Positions 1-9,789 are shown, counted from the stretch's first letter. The stretch: 54,616 bases of DNA from an uncultured Winogradskyella sp. (GCF_937958655.1 NZ_CALGNH010000011.1:1-54616); one strand, 5' to 3'. Numbers and translations: made by a program. The notes: generated by a model not told the origin, from the letters alone.

Positions 1-1
1 A

Positions 2-463
2 CCTAACCTTTATGCAACATACGCATACTCAGAAAATGCATTGAAAAACTATCTAGACTTTTCAGGAGCTAAGACATCGCTTAAAGGAAAAGAAAAAGAA
101 GCTATAAGTCTGGCGGTAAGTCAAGCAAACAATTGTGAATACTGTCTTTCTGCACACACGGCTTTAGGAAAAATGAACGGTTTTACAGATGACCAAATAT
201 TAGAACTAAGAGCTGGTAAGGCGTCTTTTGATAGCAAACTAGATGCGCTCGCGAGATTATCAAAGAATATCACAGAAAATAGAGGAAATACAGATGCAAC
301 GGTACTTGAAAACTTTTTTAACGCAGGATGGACTAAAGAAAATTTAATCGATACTATTTCCATAGTAGGTGATAAGACCATTTCAAATTACATAAACAAC
401 ACAACGCAAATACCTGTAGATTTTCCTGTAGCAGCACCACTTGAAGCAGAATTAGCCTCCTAA
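2..463 (+). CDS. Carboxymuconolactone decarboxylase / AhpD-like protein, 5' end outside window
   Basis: The frame is open from base 2 into the TTG at 41, so the gene enters from the left edge and its N-terminus is missing. The visible part carries CEYCLSAH, the CxxCxxxH motif of the AhpD/carboxymuconolactone decarboxylase family, in which the two cysteines act as a redox pair or the fold serves as a decarboxylase. The helical pattern after the motif (KMNGFTDDQILELRAGK) also fits AhpD-like proteins. A peroxidase-linked redox role is the family inference and the substrate is unknown. A strong terminator follows, and the next gene (murF) runs towards it on the other strand. Confidence 0.85.
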   Translation, partial: PNLYATYAYSENALKNYLDFSGAKTSLKGKEKEAISLAVSQANNCEYCLSAHTALGKMNGFTDDQILELRAGKASFDSKLDALARLSKNITENRGNTDATVLENFFNAGWTKENLIDTISIVGDKTISNYINNTTQIPVDFPVAAPLEAELAS

Positions 464-500
464 AAACAGTAATTTTTTAATAGTAGATTTCGATGAGAAA

Positions 501-536
501 GGCTCGTTTTAATTAATATAAACGAGTCTTTTTTTA
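501..536 (+). terminator. Rho-independent terminator after the AhpD-like gene
   Basis: A 9-bp stem (GGCTCGTTT at 501-509 with AAACGAGTC at 520-528, one G-T pair) is followed by seven T. It lies between the convergent AhpD-like gene and murF. Confidence 0.8.
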
Positions 537-557
537 TTATAATCATTTACCAAAGTA

Positions 558-1838
558 TTAAATAAACTCTAAAATACGTTCTAAAGCCATGCCACGAGAG
601 CCTTTAATTAGTACTGTGGCATTTTCAAGATTAAGTTTTTTTAATTCGGGTTGTAGGTCTTCAAAAGATTCATATTGGCTTGTAGATGCTTTAGTTTTGG
701 TCTTAAAGAAATTTTGTCCTACTAATATGATATGTTTACTAAAATTATCTTCTGCAAAATCTACTATAGTTTGGTGTTCTTGCTTTGCTTCATTGCCTAA
801 TTCAAACATGTCACCTAAAAAGAGGTACTTATGTTTCGTATTTAATTGTACAAGATTTTTTAATGCCGCCAACATGCTTGTAGGATTTGCATTATAGGCA
901 TCTAAAATTATTTTTGTGGTGCCTTTATTAATAATTTCAGAGCGGTTGTTGTCTGGTTTATAACCTTCAATGGAGTTCTTAATAGTCTTTGGCGAAACAT
1001 TAAAATATTGACCTATAGCAATGGCTACAGCTATATTTCCAAAATTATAATCTCCAATAAGTTGACTTTTAATGTTTAAGTTCATATAATCTATTACAAC
1101 AAATGGGTCTGCATGCTTAAATTCAACAATACAGTCATTCGTTTGACGTTTACCAAAATTATAGATATTGTTGTACTCTCCAATTTGCTTTAATTGTTTA
1201 TGGTCATCTGTATTGATAAAAGCTTTGCGATTATTTTTTTTGAGATAATCATACATTTCAGACTTACCCTTAATTACGCCTTCTACACCACCAAAACCTT
1301 CGAGATGTGCTTTGCCAAAATTGGTAATTAACCCATAGTTTGGTTCTGCTATGCGACACAAAAATTCTATTTCTTTTCGGTGGTTGGCACCCATTTCTAC
1401 AATACCAAAGTTTAATGCGCTGTTAAATGATAGAAGTGTTAATGGTACACCTATATGATTATTAAGATTGCCAATAGTGGCACTAACGTTGTATTTAGCG
1501 GCTAGTACAGAATAAATAAGTTCTTTAGTTGTTGTTTTACCGTTACTGCCTGTTAACGCTATTATAGGAATATCTACAATAGATCTATGATAATTAGCAA
1601 GCTTTTGTAATGTGGTAAGGACATCATCTACTAAAATACATTGGTCATTTATTAGTGCATCTTGTTGGTCTAAAACACAATACTTTGCGCCATTATCAAA
1701 GGCTTTTTGTGCAAAGTTATTGCCGTTAAAACTAGCGCCTTTAAGGGCAAAGTAGATACAATCGGTTGTAACTTTGCGCGTGTCAGTAGATACACCTGCA
1801 CTATCTGTAAATATTTTATATAATAGCTCTAATTCCAT
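558..1838 (-). CDS. murF: UDP-N-acetylmuramoyl-tripeptide--D-alanyl-D-alanine ligase MurF
   Basis: MurF adds D-Ala-D-Ala to the UDP-MurNAc-tripeptide, the last cytoplasmic step of peptidoglycan precursor synthesis. The 426-residue protein has the Mur ligase layout: an N-terminal substrate domain with STDTRKV near residue 17, the ATP loop TGSNGKTTTKE around residues 96-106 with Lys101, a central domain with GIVEMGANHRKEIE and TNFGKAHLEGFG, and a C-terminal domain with LDAYNANPTSM and LFLGDMFELG. DAYNANP is typical of MurF rather than MurC/D/E. Length is slightly short of the usual 430-460. It lies downstream of gldJ on the same strand but is separated from it by a strong terminator, so it probably has its own promoter. 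Confidence 0.95.
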   Translation of the reverse strand: MELELLYKIFTDSAGVSTDTRKVTTDCIYFALKGASFNGNNFAQKAFDNGAKYCVLDQQDALINDQCILVDDVLTTLQKLANYHRSIVDIPIIALTGSNGKTTTKELIYSVLAAKYNVSATIGNLNNHIGVPLTLLSFNSALNFGIVEMGANHRKEIEFLCRIAEPNYGLITNFGKAHLEGFGGVEGVIKGKSEMYDYLKKNNRKAFINTDDHKQLKQIGEYNNIYNFGKRQTNDCIVEFKHADPFVVIDYMNLNIKSQLIGDYNFGNIAVAIAIGQYFNVSPKTIKNSIEGYKPDNNRSEIINKGTTKIILDAYNANPTSMLAALKNLVQLNTKHKYLFLGDMFELGNEAKQEHQTIVDFAEDNFSKHIILVGQNFFKTKTKASTSQYESFEDLQPELKKLNLENATVLIKGSRGMALERILEFI

Positions 1839-1939
1839 CGTTTTAATTTCTCGTTAGATTATTAATAGGTTTTAATTGGTGTTGCTATTAGTTTGCAAAA
1901 GCTATCTAAATGAGGTACAACTTTAATGGCTTAAAAATA

Positions 1940-1971
1940 AAAAAGTCCTGATAATTTTATCAGGACTTTTT
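1940..1971 (-). terminator. Rho-independent terminator after gldJ
   Basis: A 15-bp near-perfect palindrome (core AAAAGTCCTGATAA at 1941-1954 with its complement at 1957-1970), flanked by an A run at 1933-1944 that reads as a U tract on the minus strand. It sits 20 bases beyond the gldJ stop. Confidence 0.85.
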
Positions 1972-1991
1972 AAAATATCATTTCTTACTTT

Positions 1992-3671
1992 TTAATGACG
2001 TTTCTTTCCAGCTTTTTGGGTTTTAGATCCTACTCTAGACACGGCACATCTAAAGCCGATGTAATCTGTTGCCATGTCTTGTGGGAAATAACGACGCTGC
2101 GCTGGGTCTATCCAGTATGCTCTGTCTCTCCAAGAACCTCCTTTAAAAACTCTAACCTCATCGTTTATCAACGATGTTCTGTTGTTAGACTTATCGTATT
2201 GTCTCACCATTTTGTATTGTCCGTCTAAAGAGTCCATTTCTACTCTGTGGTCTGGTGAGTTATACATTTTACGTGTCGTATTGTTTCTTTCATCTCCTTC
2301 ATCAAAGCTCTCTCTGTAATATCTAGAAGAACGCTTATCTCCATCTCTAAAGTTTCTGTTGTCACTCTTATCAAATTGTGTTCTTAAATAAGTGTCTTTG
2401 CCATCTACAGGAATTTTAGCAATTTCTCCTGGTAAATTTCTAGCTATGATTTTACCATTACTAAGTGTGTCGTAAACAATTTCGTCAACAGTAACCACTT
2501 TTACAGTACCGTCTTCGTTTAATGCATTTTTAGTGTAGACGTTACCTCTATAGTAGTTAAAATCATTAAACTCATCATCTACAATAGGACGATAAACGTC
2601 TGCTACCCATTCTGCAACATTACCAGCCATGTCATATAAACCAAAATCGTTTGGTTGATAAGACTTTACTTCTGCTGTAATATCTGCTCCATCATCGGAC
2701 CATCCTGCTATACCGCCATAATCACCTTTACCTTGCTTAAAGTTTGCAAGTTGATCTCCACGATTAACACGTTTCCCAGATCTGGTGTATTGCCCATCCC
2801 ATGGGTATTTTTTACGTCCTCTGTAAACATTAAACTCTCTAAGTTCACTTAAGCCTAAAGCTGCATATTCCCATTCAGCTTCTGTTGGTAGTCTGTATTT
2901 AACAGGGATTAAACCTGTTTCTCTATTAGCATAAACATTTATAGGATTTCCATCGGCATCAGTTTGTGGTCTACGTTTACCTCCTTCTAATACCTCTGAG
3001 TTACCACCATAAGTTTGCGTTGGAGCATTTGTATAGGTATCTACATCAAAAGTACTTTCTGCACTTAAATCTGTATACTGAGCATCTCTTTTAATATAAC
3101 CAGACTCTTGTAATGACATTTCTGCTACACGGTTAGATCTCCAATTAGCATACTCAACAGCTTGGATCCAACTTACACCAACAACAGGGTAGTTAGCATA
3201 ACCAGGATGACGTAAATAATTTTCTGTCATCATTTCATTATAACCTAAGCGATTGCGCCACACCAAAGTATCTGGTAATGCTCCTTTATATATTAAGGCA
3301 TAATTTGGATCATCTGGTGGGTAAACACTTTTTAAATAATCTAAATAGAATAGATAGTTTAAATTGGTTACCTCATTTTCGTCCATATAAAACGACTGAA
3401 TATGTTGTTGGTTTGGAGTATTATTCCAATCGTGCATAGGATCATCCTGCACCTTTCCCATTGTAAAGGTTCCTCCCTCTACAAAAGCTGTTCCAGGTGG
3501 TGTTTCTTGTTCTTTAAAGTTTGTGTTGTATTGAAAGCCACCTTGCTTGGCGTTAATCTTCCAGCCTGTAGCGCTATCTACGTTGCCAGAATTAGATGAG
3601 CGTTTACAACTAACAATGCTTGCGCACAGTGCTAACGCTACTAATAATTTTAAGTTTGAGACATGTTTCAT
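1992..3671 (-). CDS. gldJ: Gliding motility / type IX secretion lipoprotein GldJ
   Basis: GldJ is an outer-membrane lipoprotein needed for gliding and for stability of the type IX secretion machinery. The protein has a lipoprotein signal (MKHVSNLKLLVALALCASIVSC) followed by a formylglycine-generating-enzyme-like (SUMF1) fold: GTAFVEGGTFTMG near the start, PVVGVSWIQAVEYANWRS, YRLPTEAEWEYAA, NDFGLYDMAGNVAEWVADVY, and FKGGSWRDRAYW...IGFRC at the end. I place the start at 3671 because it gives a normal 22-residue signal; the frame is open to an ATG at 3695, which would add eight residues. Residues 365-410 form a module also found in the alpha-2-macroglobulin at 46211-46345. It is divergent from porU, the usual neighbour in this family. 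Confidence 0.93.
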   Translation of the reverse strand: MKHVSNLKLLVALALCASIVSCKRSSNSGNVDSATGWKINAKQGGFQYNTNFKEQETPPGTAFVEGGTFTMGKVQDDPMHDWNNTPNQQHIQSFYMDENEVTNLNYLFYLDYLKSVYPPDDPNYALIYKGALPDTLVWRNRLGYNEMMTENYLRHPGYANYPVVGVSWIQAVEYANWRSNRVAEMSLQESGYIKRDAQYTDLSAESTFDVDTYTNAPTQTYGGNSEVLEGGKRRPQTDADGNPINVYANRETGLIPVKYRLPTEAEWEYAALGLSELREFNVYRGRKKYPWDGQYTRSGKRVNRGDQLANFKQGKGDYGGIAGWSDDGADITAEVKSYQPNDFGLYDMAGNVAEWVADVYRPIVDDEFNDFNYYRGNVYTKNALNEDGTVKVVTVDEIVYDTLSNGKIIARNLPGEIAKIPVDGKDTYLRTQFDKSDNRNFRDGDKRSSRYYRESFDEGDERNNTTRKMYNSPDHRVEMDSLDGQYKMVRQYDKSNNRTSLINDEVRVFKGGSWRDRAYWIDPAQRRYFPQDMATDYIGFRCAVSRVGSKTQKAGKKRH

Positions 3672-3695
3672 ATCCATAGGTTTAAGTAAGCTCAT

Positions 3696-3997
3696 TAATT
3701 TAGTCCTGCAATATAGTAATTAAAGGTAAACTGACAACTTTTTTTTACATCTAAATGCAAAAAAATGTGTATTTCATCCCTTTTTTTATACATAATAACG
3801 GATTTTTTGCCCTTTATCGATGTATTTTGCTCCATTAATAACGACGATTAAAATGAAATATTGTTGTATTTTTGAAATTAAAATGAAATCATCATAATAA
3901 CGCACAGTAAAGGGCGTTATTTTAGTGTTAGTGTTAAATTATTTGGTTAGAAATAATTTAGATACAAACACAAACATAAAAACAACCAATATCTTAA
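3696..3997. promoter_or_regulatory. Divergent gldJ-porU intergenic region with repeated motifs
   Basis: These 302 bases contain no ORF. They hold three direct copies of TAATAACG (3793-3800, 3836-3843, 3895-3902) and an inverted CGTTATT at 3915-3921 that can pair with the last copy. They also hold two copies of ATTAAAATGAAAT (3847-3859 and 3877-3889) exactly 30 bases apart. A TATTTTTG -7-like element lies between the latter (3867-3874) and could serve porU. The arrangement suggests a shared control region, but no regulator can be named from sequence. Confidence 0.5.
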
Positions 3998-6900
3998 TTG
4001 ATGAAAAATTGCTATATTTTTCTCTTACTAATTTCTTTTGTGTCTTTTGGCCAACAAAAATCCTTTAAACTTAATTGGGAGGGTGTACGCACACTTCAAA
4101 CTGAGTTTAGTAAAATTGAAGTGCCAAATTTTGATACTAACCATTTTAGTTATGATGATAAGGACGGTCTTGTTTTTTTTGCAGAATGGGATAATGGTGC
4201 AGGTGTAGTTAGCAAAAAGTCTACAACCTTAAGTAATGTGGTTTATCAGTCTATTAGTGCTTCAGAGTTAAAAGATCTAGATCCAAAACTCATTCCCAAT
4301 AAACTTGTCTTTAATATTTTTAATACAAATGCTAGAGGAAAACAAGGTGTATCTTTTAAGTTAAGTCCTATTATTAAGGACAATGGTAGATATAAAAAAG
4401 TGATGTCTTTCACCATTAATTATAGTATAAGCAAAAAATCATCTAACCTAATTGCTAAAAACGCAATTTCTAATTCGGTATTAAGTTCGGGTAATTGGTA
4501 TCGTTTTTACATAGAAGATACCGGAGTGTTTCAATTAACTAAAGCGTTTTTAAATAGATTAGGTGTTAACACTAATGCTGTAGATCCAAGAACAATTAAA
4601 ATCTATGGTAATGGCGGGCGAATGTTACCCTTGCTAAATGCTGTTAATTACCCTATAGACCCAGTAGAAAATGCGATTAAATTTATTGGTGAAGAAGATG
4701 GTAGTTTTGACAACGGTGATTATATTTTGTTTTACGGAGAAGGTCCAAACACTTACAATGCAGAAAGCCAAACTAATATTAACCTTTATACAGATAAAAC
4801 GTATTATTATGTCAATGTGAGTCCTGGTAATGGTAAGCGTATAGAGGCTATGCCAACAATAAATGCTTCTGCAGATTTTCAGTTAGATACGTTTCAAGAT
4901 TATCAATTTTATGAAGTAGATGAGTATAACCTGGCAAAGTTAGGTAGACGTTGGTTTGGTGATAAATTTGATATAGAAAATGAACGGACTTACGAATTCT
5001 CCTTTCCAAACTTGGTAGCAACAGAGCCTGTAAATTTTGGTATCGAAGTGGGTTCGATCTCGGAAACTCCAGGTACGGAAATGAAAATTTCGATTAACAA
5101 TAATGTAGTCTCTACCTTAAATCTTGGTATTATTAATCCTGGTTCTGTTTTAGGAACAGCGAGATCTTATAATGAAAGTATTAATATATCTGCCGATGAT
5201 ATTGAGGTAACCATTGACTACAATAACAACGGTAACCCTTCATCTAGCGGTTACTTAGATTATATTAACATAGAGGCCACGCGGCAATTACGTTACGAGG
5301 GTGAGCAGTTGCGCTTTAAAAACAGGAGCGTTAACACCACTTCGGGTATAGCGGAATATGTAGTGTCCAATGCGGCAGCGGTAAGTGAAATTTGGGATGT
5401 TACGGATCGCTTTAATGTTACTAATGTTATAAATACAGATAATTTAGCAGCATTATCCTTTAAAGCACAGTCTGGTGAAGCACGGCAATACGTTGCATTT
5501 TCTAACAGTAATTTTTTGCAACCTATTAGAGATAATAGATCTTCAGTAGCAAATCAAAATCTTAAAGGCACTATTTTTAATAGCCATCAAGGAGGGTTTC
5601 AAGATATCGATTACCTTATTTTAACACCAAGTGTTCTACGATCTCAAGCTGAGCGTTTGGCTCAAATAGATAGAGAACAGTACGGTTTAACGGTTAAGGT
5701 GGTAGAACTACAAACCATTTATAACGAATTTAGTACAGGGAGCCAAGATATTGCAGCGCTTAGAAACTTTGTAAAGTATGTTTATGACAATGCAAGTACA
5801 CCAGATAATAGACTGAAATACCTTTGTTTGTTTGGTGAAGGGTCTTACGATTACAAAAACCGAATACGAAATAACACCAACTTAGTACCGTCTTGGTATT
5901 CTACAGGGAGTTTTAATTTAACGAGTTCTTTTGTGTCTGACGATTTCTATGCTATGATGGATGATAACGAAGGCGCTATGACTACGGCAAATAGAATGGA
6001 TATTGCAGTGGGTAGAATATTAGCCGAAGACGTACAACGTGCCAAGGATATGGTAGATAAAATAGAATCCTATTATCAGCCAGAGGCTTATGGCAGTTGG
6101 CGAAATAATGTACTTTTAGTGTCAGACGATGTTGATATACAGTGGGAGCGCATTTTACAAGAAACCACAGATGGTCTAGGAACAACCTTAGAAGGAGCAA
6201 AACCGTTTTTTAATGTTACCAAGCTGCATACAGATGCTTTTGAACAAGAATCTTCTGCCGCAGGTAATCGGTATCCTAAAGTAAATAAAGCGTTTAGAGA
6301 TGCTATTGAAGTTGGCGCTTTAGTCGTTAATTATTTTGGGCATGGAGGTGAAAGTGGACTTGCGAAGGAGCGAATTTTTGATCAGTTTGATGCCCAAGAA
6401 GTAAATAATGTTTGCAAGTTTAACCTCTTTGTAACCGTAACATGTGAGTATACTAAGTTTGATGATCCTGAAAGAGATACAGCTGGTGAATTTACATTTT
6501 GGAACAAAAATGGTGGAGCTATAAGTTTAATCACTACTACACGACAAATTTTTGTAACAACGGGTGTAATCTTTAATAACGCATTAGATAATTATTTGTT
6601 TGCTTTTGGCTCTAACGATTATCCAGCAATAGGTGAAGCATTACGACGCGCTAAAACAGACAATAGCATCGCAAATCTACCACAAAAGCGATTGGTATTC
6701 TTAATCGGTGACCCTGCAATGAAACTTGCATTTCCAAAACCAAATATTACATTAACTAAAATTAACGACGTAGAAATTACACAGCAGGTTGATGTATTAG
6801 AAGCTTTAAGTTATGCTAAATTAGCAGGTGAAGTTACAGATGAAAATGGTAATATTTTATCCAATTACAATGGCACGCTTACGGCCACAGTTTTAGATAA

Positions 6901-7852
6901 ACAAATAGAACGACAAACTTTAGCTAATGATGGTATTGAGGATAGCAGTGGTAATGCCATTGTTTTAGATTTTACAACTTTGGGAGAAGTTATTTTTAAA
7001 GGCCAAGCGAGTATTACAAACGGCCAGTTTGAGTTCGATTTTATTGTACCAAGAGATATTGGTATACCTGTGGGTAATGGTAAAGTGAGTTTTTATGCAC
7101 AGACCGCAAATTCAACCTCCGATCAAACAGGAGCTAATTTTGATATCCAAATCGGTGGTATAAACGAAAATGCACCCGAAGATAATATTGGGCCAGTTAT
7201 CAATTTATTTATGAACGACGAAAACTTCGTCTCAGGTGGTATAACTAATGAGTCACCGAGCCTACTGGCAAAATTACGAGATGATAATGGTATTAATACA
7301 GCAAGTGGTATAGGTCACGACATTACCGCAATTATAGATGGAGACGAAACAAACCCTATTGTATTAAACGATTACTACCAAGCCAATGTAGACGATTATA
7401 CTAACGGAACCGTATCGTATCCGTTTAGAGATTTAGAACCTGGGCTGCATACGCTGACTTTAAAAGCTTGGGACGTTTATAATAATTCGTCAACGTCAGA
7501 AATTCAGTTTACAGTGTTCGATCAAGATGAAGAACTCGTTATAAATAATGTACTTAATTATCCAAATCCTTTTGTAAATTATACAGAATTTTGGTTTAAT
7601 CATAATAGTATAGAGCCTTTAGACGTCTCAGTACAAATATTTACAGTGTCTGGTAAATTGGTAAGGACTTTAAATGGACAAACAAGTGGTGGTAGTAAGT
7701 CCGTAAGTTCGCTATCAAAAGATATTATTTGGGATGGTAGAGATGATTTTGGAGAAAAAATAGGAAAAGGAGTATACATCTATAAACTAAAAGTAAGATC
7801 TAATCGTTTAAATAAACAAGTTGAGAAGATTGAAAAACTTGTCATACTCTAA
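3998..7852 (+). CDS. porU: Type IX secretion system sortase PorU
   Basis: PorU is a C25 (gingipain-like) cysteine peptidase on the outer membrane. It removes the C-terminal sorting domain of type IX cargo and attaches cargo to the cell surface. The 1284-residue protein has a signal peptide (MMKNCYIFLLLISFVSFGQ), an N-terminal propeptide/Ig-like region, and the peptidase domain from about residue 540. The catalytic His lies in NYFGHGGE (His782) and the catalytic Cys in VTVTCEYTKFDDP (Cys816). It ends with its own sorting-like domain (NVLNYPNPFVNYTEF, then WDGRDDFG...GVYIYKLKV). porV follows after 63 bases in the same direction, the conserved order in Flavobacteriia. Confidence 0.96.
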   Translation: MMKNCYIFLLLISFVSFGQQKSFKLNWEGVRTLQTEFSKIEVPNFDTNHFSYDDKDGLVFFAEWDNGAGVVSKKSTTLSNVVYQSISASELKDLDPKLIPNKLVFNIFNTNARGKQGVSFKLSPIIKDNGRYKKVMSFTINYSISKKSSNLIAKNAISNSVLSSGNWYRFYIEDTGVFQLTKAFLNRLGVNTNAVDPRTIKIYGNGGRMLPLLNAVNYPIDPVENAIKFIGEEDGSFDNGDYILFYGEGPNTYNAESQTNINLYTDKTYYYVNVSPGNGKRIEAMPTINASADFQLDTFQDYQFYEVDEYNLAKLGRRWFGDKFDIENERTYEFSFPNLVATEPVNFGIEVGSISETPGTEMKISINNNVVSTLNLGIINPGSVLGTARSYNESINISADDIEVTIDYNNNGNPSSSGYLDYINIEATRQLRYEGEQLRFKNRSVNTTSGIAEYVVSNAAAVSEIWDVTDRFNVTNVINTDNLAALSFKAQSGEARQYVAFSNSNFLQPIRDNRSSVANQNLKGTIFNSHQGGFQDIDYLILTPSVLRSQAERLAQIDREQYGLTVKVVELQTIYNEFSTGSQDIAALRNFVKYVYDNASTPDNRLKYLCLFGEGSYDYKNRIRNNTNLVPSWYSTGSFNLTSSFVSDDFYAMMDDNEGAMTTANRMDIAVGRILAEDVQRAKDMVDKIESYYQPEAYGSWRNNVLLVSDDVDIQWERILQETTDGLGTTLEGAKPFFNVTKLHTDAFEQESSAAGNRYPKVNKAFRDAIEVGALVVNYFGHGGESGLAKERIFDQFDAQEVNNVCKFNLFVTVTCEYTKFDDPERDTAGEFTFWNKNGGAISLITTTRQIFVTTGVIFNNALDNYLFAFGSNDYPAIGEALRRAKTDNSIANLPQKRLVFLIGDPAMKLAFPKPNITLTKINDVEITQQVDVLEALSYAKLAGEVTDENGNILSNYNGTLTATVLDKQIERQTLANDGIEDSSGNAIVLDFTTLGEVIFKGQASITNGQFEFDFIVPRDIGIPVGNGKVSFYAQTANSTSDQTGANFDIQIGGINENAPEDNIGPVINLFMNDENFVSGGITNESPSLLAKLRDDNGINTASGIGHDITAIIDGDETNPIVLNDYYQANVDDYTNGTVSYPFRDLEPGLHTLTLKAWDVYNNSSTSEIQFTVFDQDEELVINNVLNYPNPFVNYTEFWFNHNSIEPLDVSVQIFTVSGKLVRTLNGQTSGGSKSVSSLSKDIIWDGRDDFGEKIGKGVYIYKLKVRSNRLNKQVEKIEKLVIL

Positions 7853-7915
7853 TATTAAATTATATTTGTTAACGAATTAATGCTAGTATTTAGGCATTAA
7901 GAATCAATAGTAAAC

Positions 7916-9166
7916 ATGAAGAAATACGCATTAACTCTAATTACATTTATTCTAATAACTAACCTGTCTTTTGGGCAAGAAACCGTGCAGTTAGTGCCAA
8001 ATGATAATGATAGTAGAGTCATAACAACAGGCTTGCCCTTTATGCTTATTGCGCCAGATGCAAGGTCGGCTGCTTTAGGAGATATGGGTGTGGCAACTTC
8101 TGTCGATGGATTTTCACAACAATACAACCCAGCAAAATATGTTTTTTCCGAAGCTAAATCTGGAGTTGGTTTAAGTTATACTCCCTATTTAAGTCGATTA
8201 GTAAATGACATATCTATAAGCTATGCTACATATTTCAATAGAATTAATGAATTTAGTGCTGTTTCAGCAAGTTTTAAATACTTTTCTTTAGGAGAAATAA
8301 CGTTAACCCAAGACGAAAATGATCCTGGTATAAACGTTAAACCAAACGAGTTTGCTGCTGATGTAGCTTATACGTTAAGATTAGCGGATCAGTTTGCTAT
8401 GTCGGTAGCCTTAAGATTTATGCGATCTGATTTAAGAATAAATCAAGTAGATCCTAATGCCAACGCTGCAAATACATTTGGCGCAGATATAACTGGCTAT
8501 TACCAGAGCGAAGAAGAAGCTTACAATGATTTTAATGGAAGATGGAGAATGGGATTTGCAATACAAAATTTAGGGCCAAAATTTACTTATGATGATGGTG
8601 GTAGAGAAAATTTTCAACCAACAAACCTTAGATTAGGTGCTGGTTTTGATTTTATTTTTGATGAATATAGTAAACTAGGACTCACAGCCGAAGTTTCAAA
8701 GCTTTTAGTGCCAACACCACCAATTACTGGTGATAGATTGGTATTTACAGATAATAATGATAATGGTGTTTTTGATGCAGATGAGGACGATCTTAATGAA
8801 GAGGCTACGCAACGAAATATTATATTAGAAGGCCAGGACAATAATGTTGGTTTCTTAAGCGGTATATTTCAATCATTTGGCGATGCGCCAGGTGGTTTTA
8901 GTGAAGAGCTTAGAGAGTTTACTTGGTCTTTGGGAGCTGAATACACCTATCAAGAAAATTTTGCATTTAGAGCAGGATATTTCAATGAGGCAGAAGATAA
9001 AGGAGCTCGTAAGTTTTTTGCATTGGGAGCAGGTTTTAAGTATACTACAATCAATTTAGATTTATCTTATTTATTTTCAGCGTCAAGAGTACAAAGTCCA
9101 TTAGAGAATACACTACGTTTTTCATTGACCTTTAATTTTGGTGATGGTGAGTATGATGAGTACTAG
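7916..9166 (+). CDS. porV: Type IX secretion outer-membrane shuttle protein PorV
   Basis: PorV is a FadL-like beta-barrel that carries cargo from the translocon to the PorU sortase. The 416-residue protein has a clear signal peptide (MKKYALTLITFILITNLSFGQ). The PorV-typical segment LMIAPDARSAALGDMGVAT follows, and alternating beta strands run to a C-terminal strand ending in aromatics (LRFSLTFNFGDGEYDEY). An acidic loop rich in Asp/Asn (TDNNDNGVFDADEDD) lies near residue 280. It is probably co-transcribed with porU, and a terminator follows the stop. Confidence 0.95.
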   Translation: MKKYALTLITFILITNLSFGQETVQLVPNDNDSRVITTGLPFMLIAPDARSAALGDMGVATSVDGFSQQYNPAKYVFSEAKSGVGLSYTPYLSRLVNDISISYATYFNRINEFSAVSASFKYFSLGEITLTQDENDPGINVKPNEFAADVAYTLRLADQFAMSVALRFMRSDLRINQVDPNANAANTFGADITGYYQSEEEAYNDFNGRWRMGFAIQNLGPKFTYDDGGRENFQPTNLRLGAGFDFIFDEYSKLGLTAEVSKLLVPTPPITGDRLVFTDNNDNGVFDADEDDLNEEATQRNIILEGQDNNVGFLSGIFQSFGDAPGGFSEELREFTWSLGAEYTYQENFAFRAGYFNEAEDKGARKFFALGAGFKYTTINLDLSYLFSASRVQSPLENTLRFSLTFNFGDGEYDEY

Positions 9167-9194
9167 AATTTTAAAACAATAACGAAGATATATA

Positions 9195-9225
9195 AAACTA
9201 TTGCTGGCTCAGTGATAGTTTTTTT
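9195..9225 (+). terminator. Terminator after porU-porV
   Basis: An imperfect hairpin with AAACTAT at 9195-9201 and ATAGTTT at 9215-9221 is followed by T residues to 9225, 28 bases beyond the porV stop. Confidence 0.65.
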
Positions 9226-9245
9226 GTCTCATAACATCTCAAATA

Positions 9246-9728
9246 ATGAAGGCAGTTAAAATAGAAACCACACTAGAGATTTATAATACCATTAAGGATC
9301 TTCCACAAGAGATTCAAAATTTAATGGAAGCTGCCGTAAAAGCAAGAGAAAATGCATATGCACCCTATTCTAATTTTAAGGTAGGAGCTGCTATTCTTTT
9401 ACAAAATCAAAAGGTGGTTACCGGTAGCAATCAAGAAAACGCATCGTATCCTTCTGGTCTGTGTGCGGAGCGTACGGCAATTTACTATGCAGGCGCTCAA
9501 TATCCTAAAGCTAAAATGCTAAAAATAGCAGTAACAGCTTCCTCTCAAAATCAAATTACAGACACGCCAATTCCGCCATGTGGGGCGTGTAGACAGGCCA
9601 TAGCAGAATATGAAATAAAGCAAAATCATCCCATTGAAATTTATTTTATGGGAGTAAAAGGTAAAGTTGTAAAATCAAATTCACTAGCTAATTTATTGCC
9701 TTTAGCATTCGATCACAGTTTTCTATAA
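9246..9728 (+). CDS. cdd: Cytidine deaminase
   Basis: The enzyme deaminates cytidine and deoxycytidine to uridine and deoxyuridine in pyrimidine salvage. At 160 residues it matches the homotetrameric class. It has the substrate segment APYSNFKVGAA, the first zinc and catalytic site CAERTA (Cys73, Glu75) and the second site PPCGACRQ (Cys112, Cys115). It sits between the porV terminator and pdhA, alone in its own unit as far as the spacing shows. Confidence 0.95.
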   Translation: MKAVKIETTLEIYNTIKDLPQEIQNLMEAAVKARENAYAPYSNFKVGAAILLQNQKVVTGSNQENASYPSGLCAERTAIYYAGAQYPKAKMLKIAVTASSQNQITDTPIPPCGACRQAIAEYEIKQNHPIEIYFMGVKGKVVKSNSLANLLPLAFDHSFL

Positions 9729-9781
9729 CGTTTTCGGTCAAAAATTACCTTTATCAGTTTTATCTTTAATGTGTAATATGT

Positions 9782-9789
9782 TATTTTTG
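9782..9789 (+). promoter_or_regulatory. -7 element upstream of pdhA
   Basis: TATTTTTG matches the Bacteroidota -7 consensus TAnnTTTG and ends 27 bases before the ATG at 9817. It lies downstream of the earlier in-frame ATG at 9769, which argues for 9817 as the pdhA start. I see no clear -33 TTG. Confidence 0.45.
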
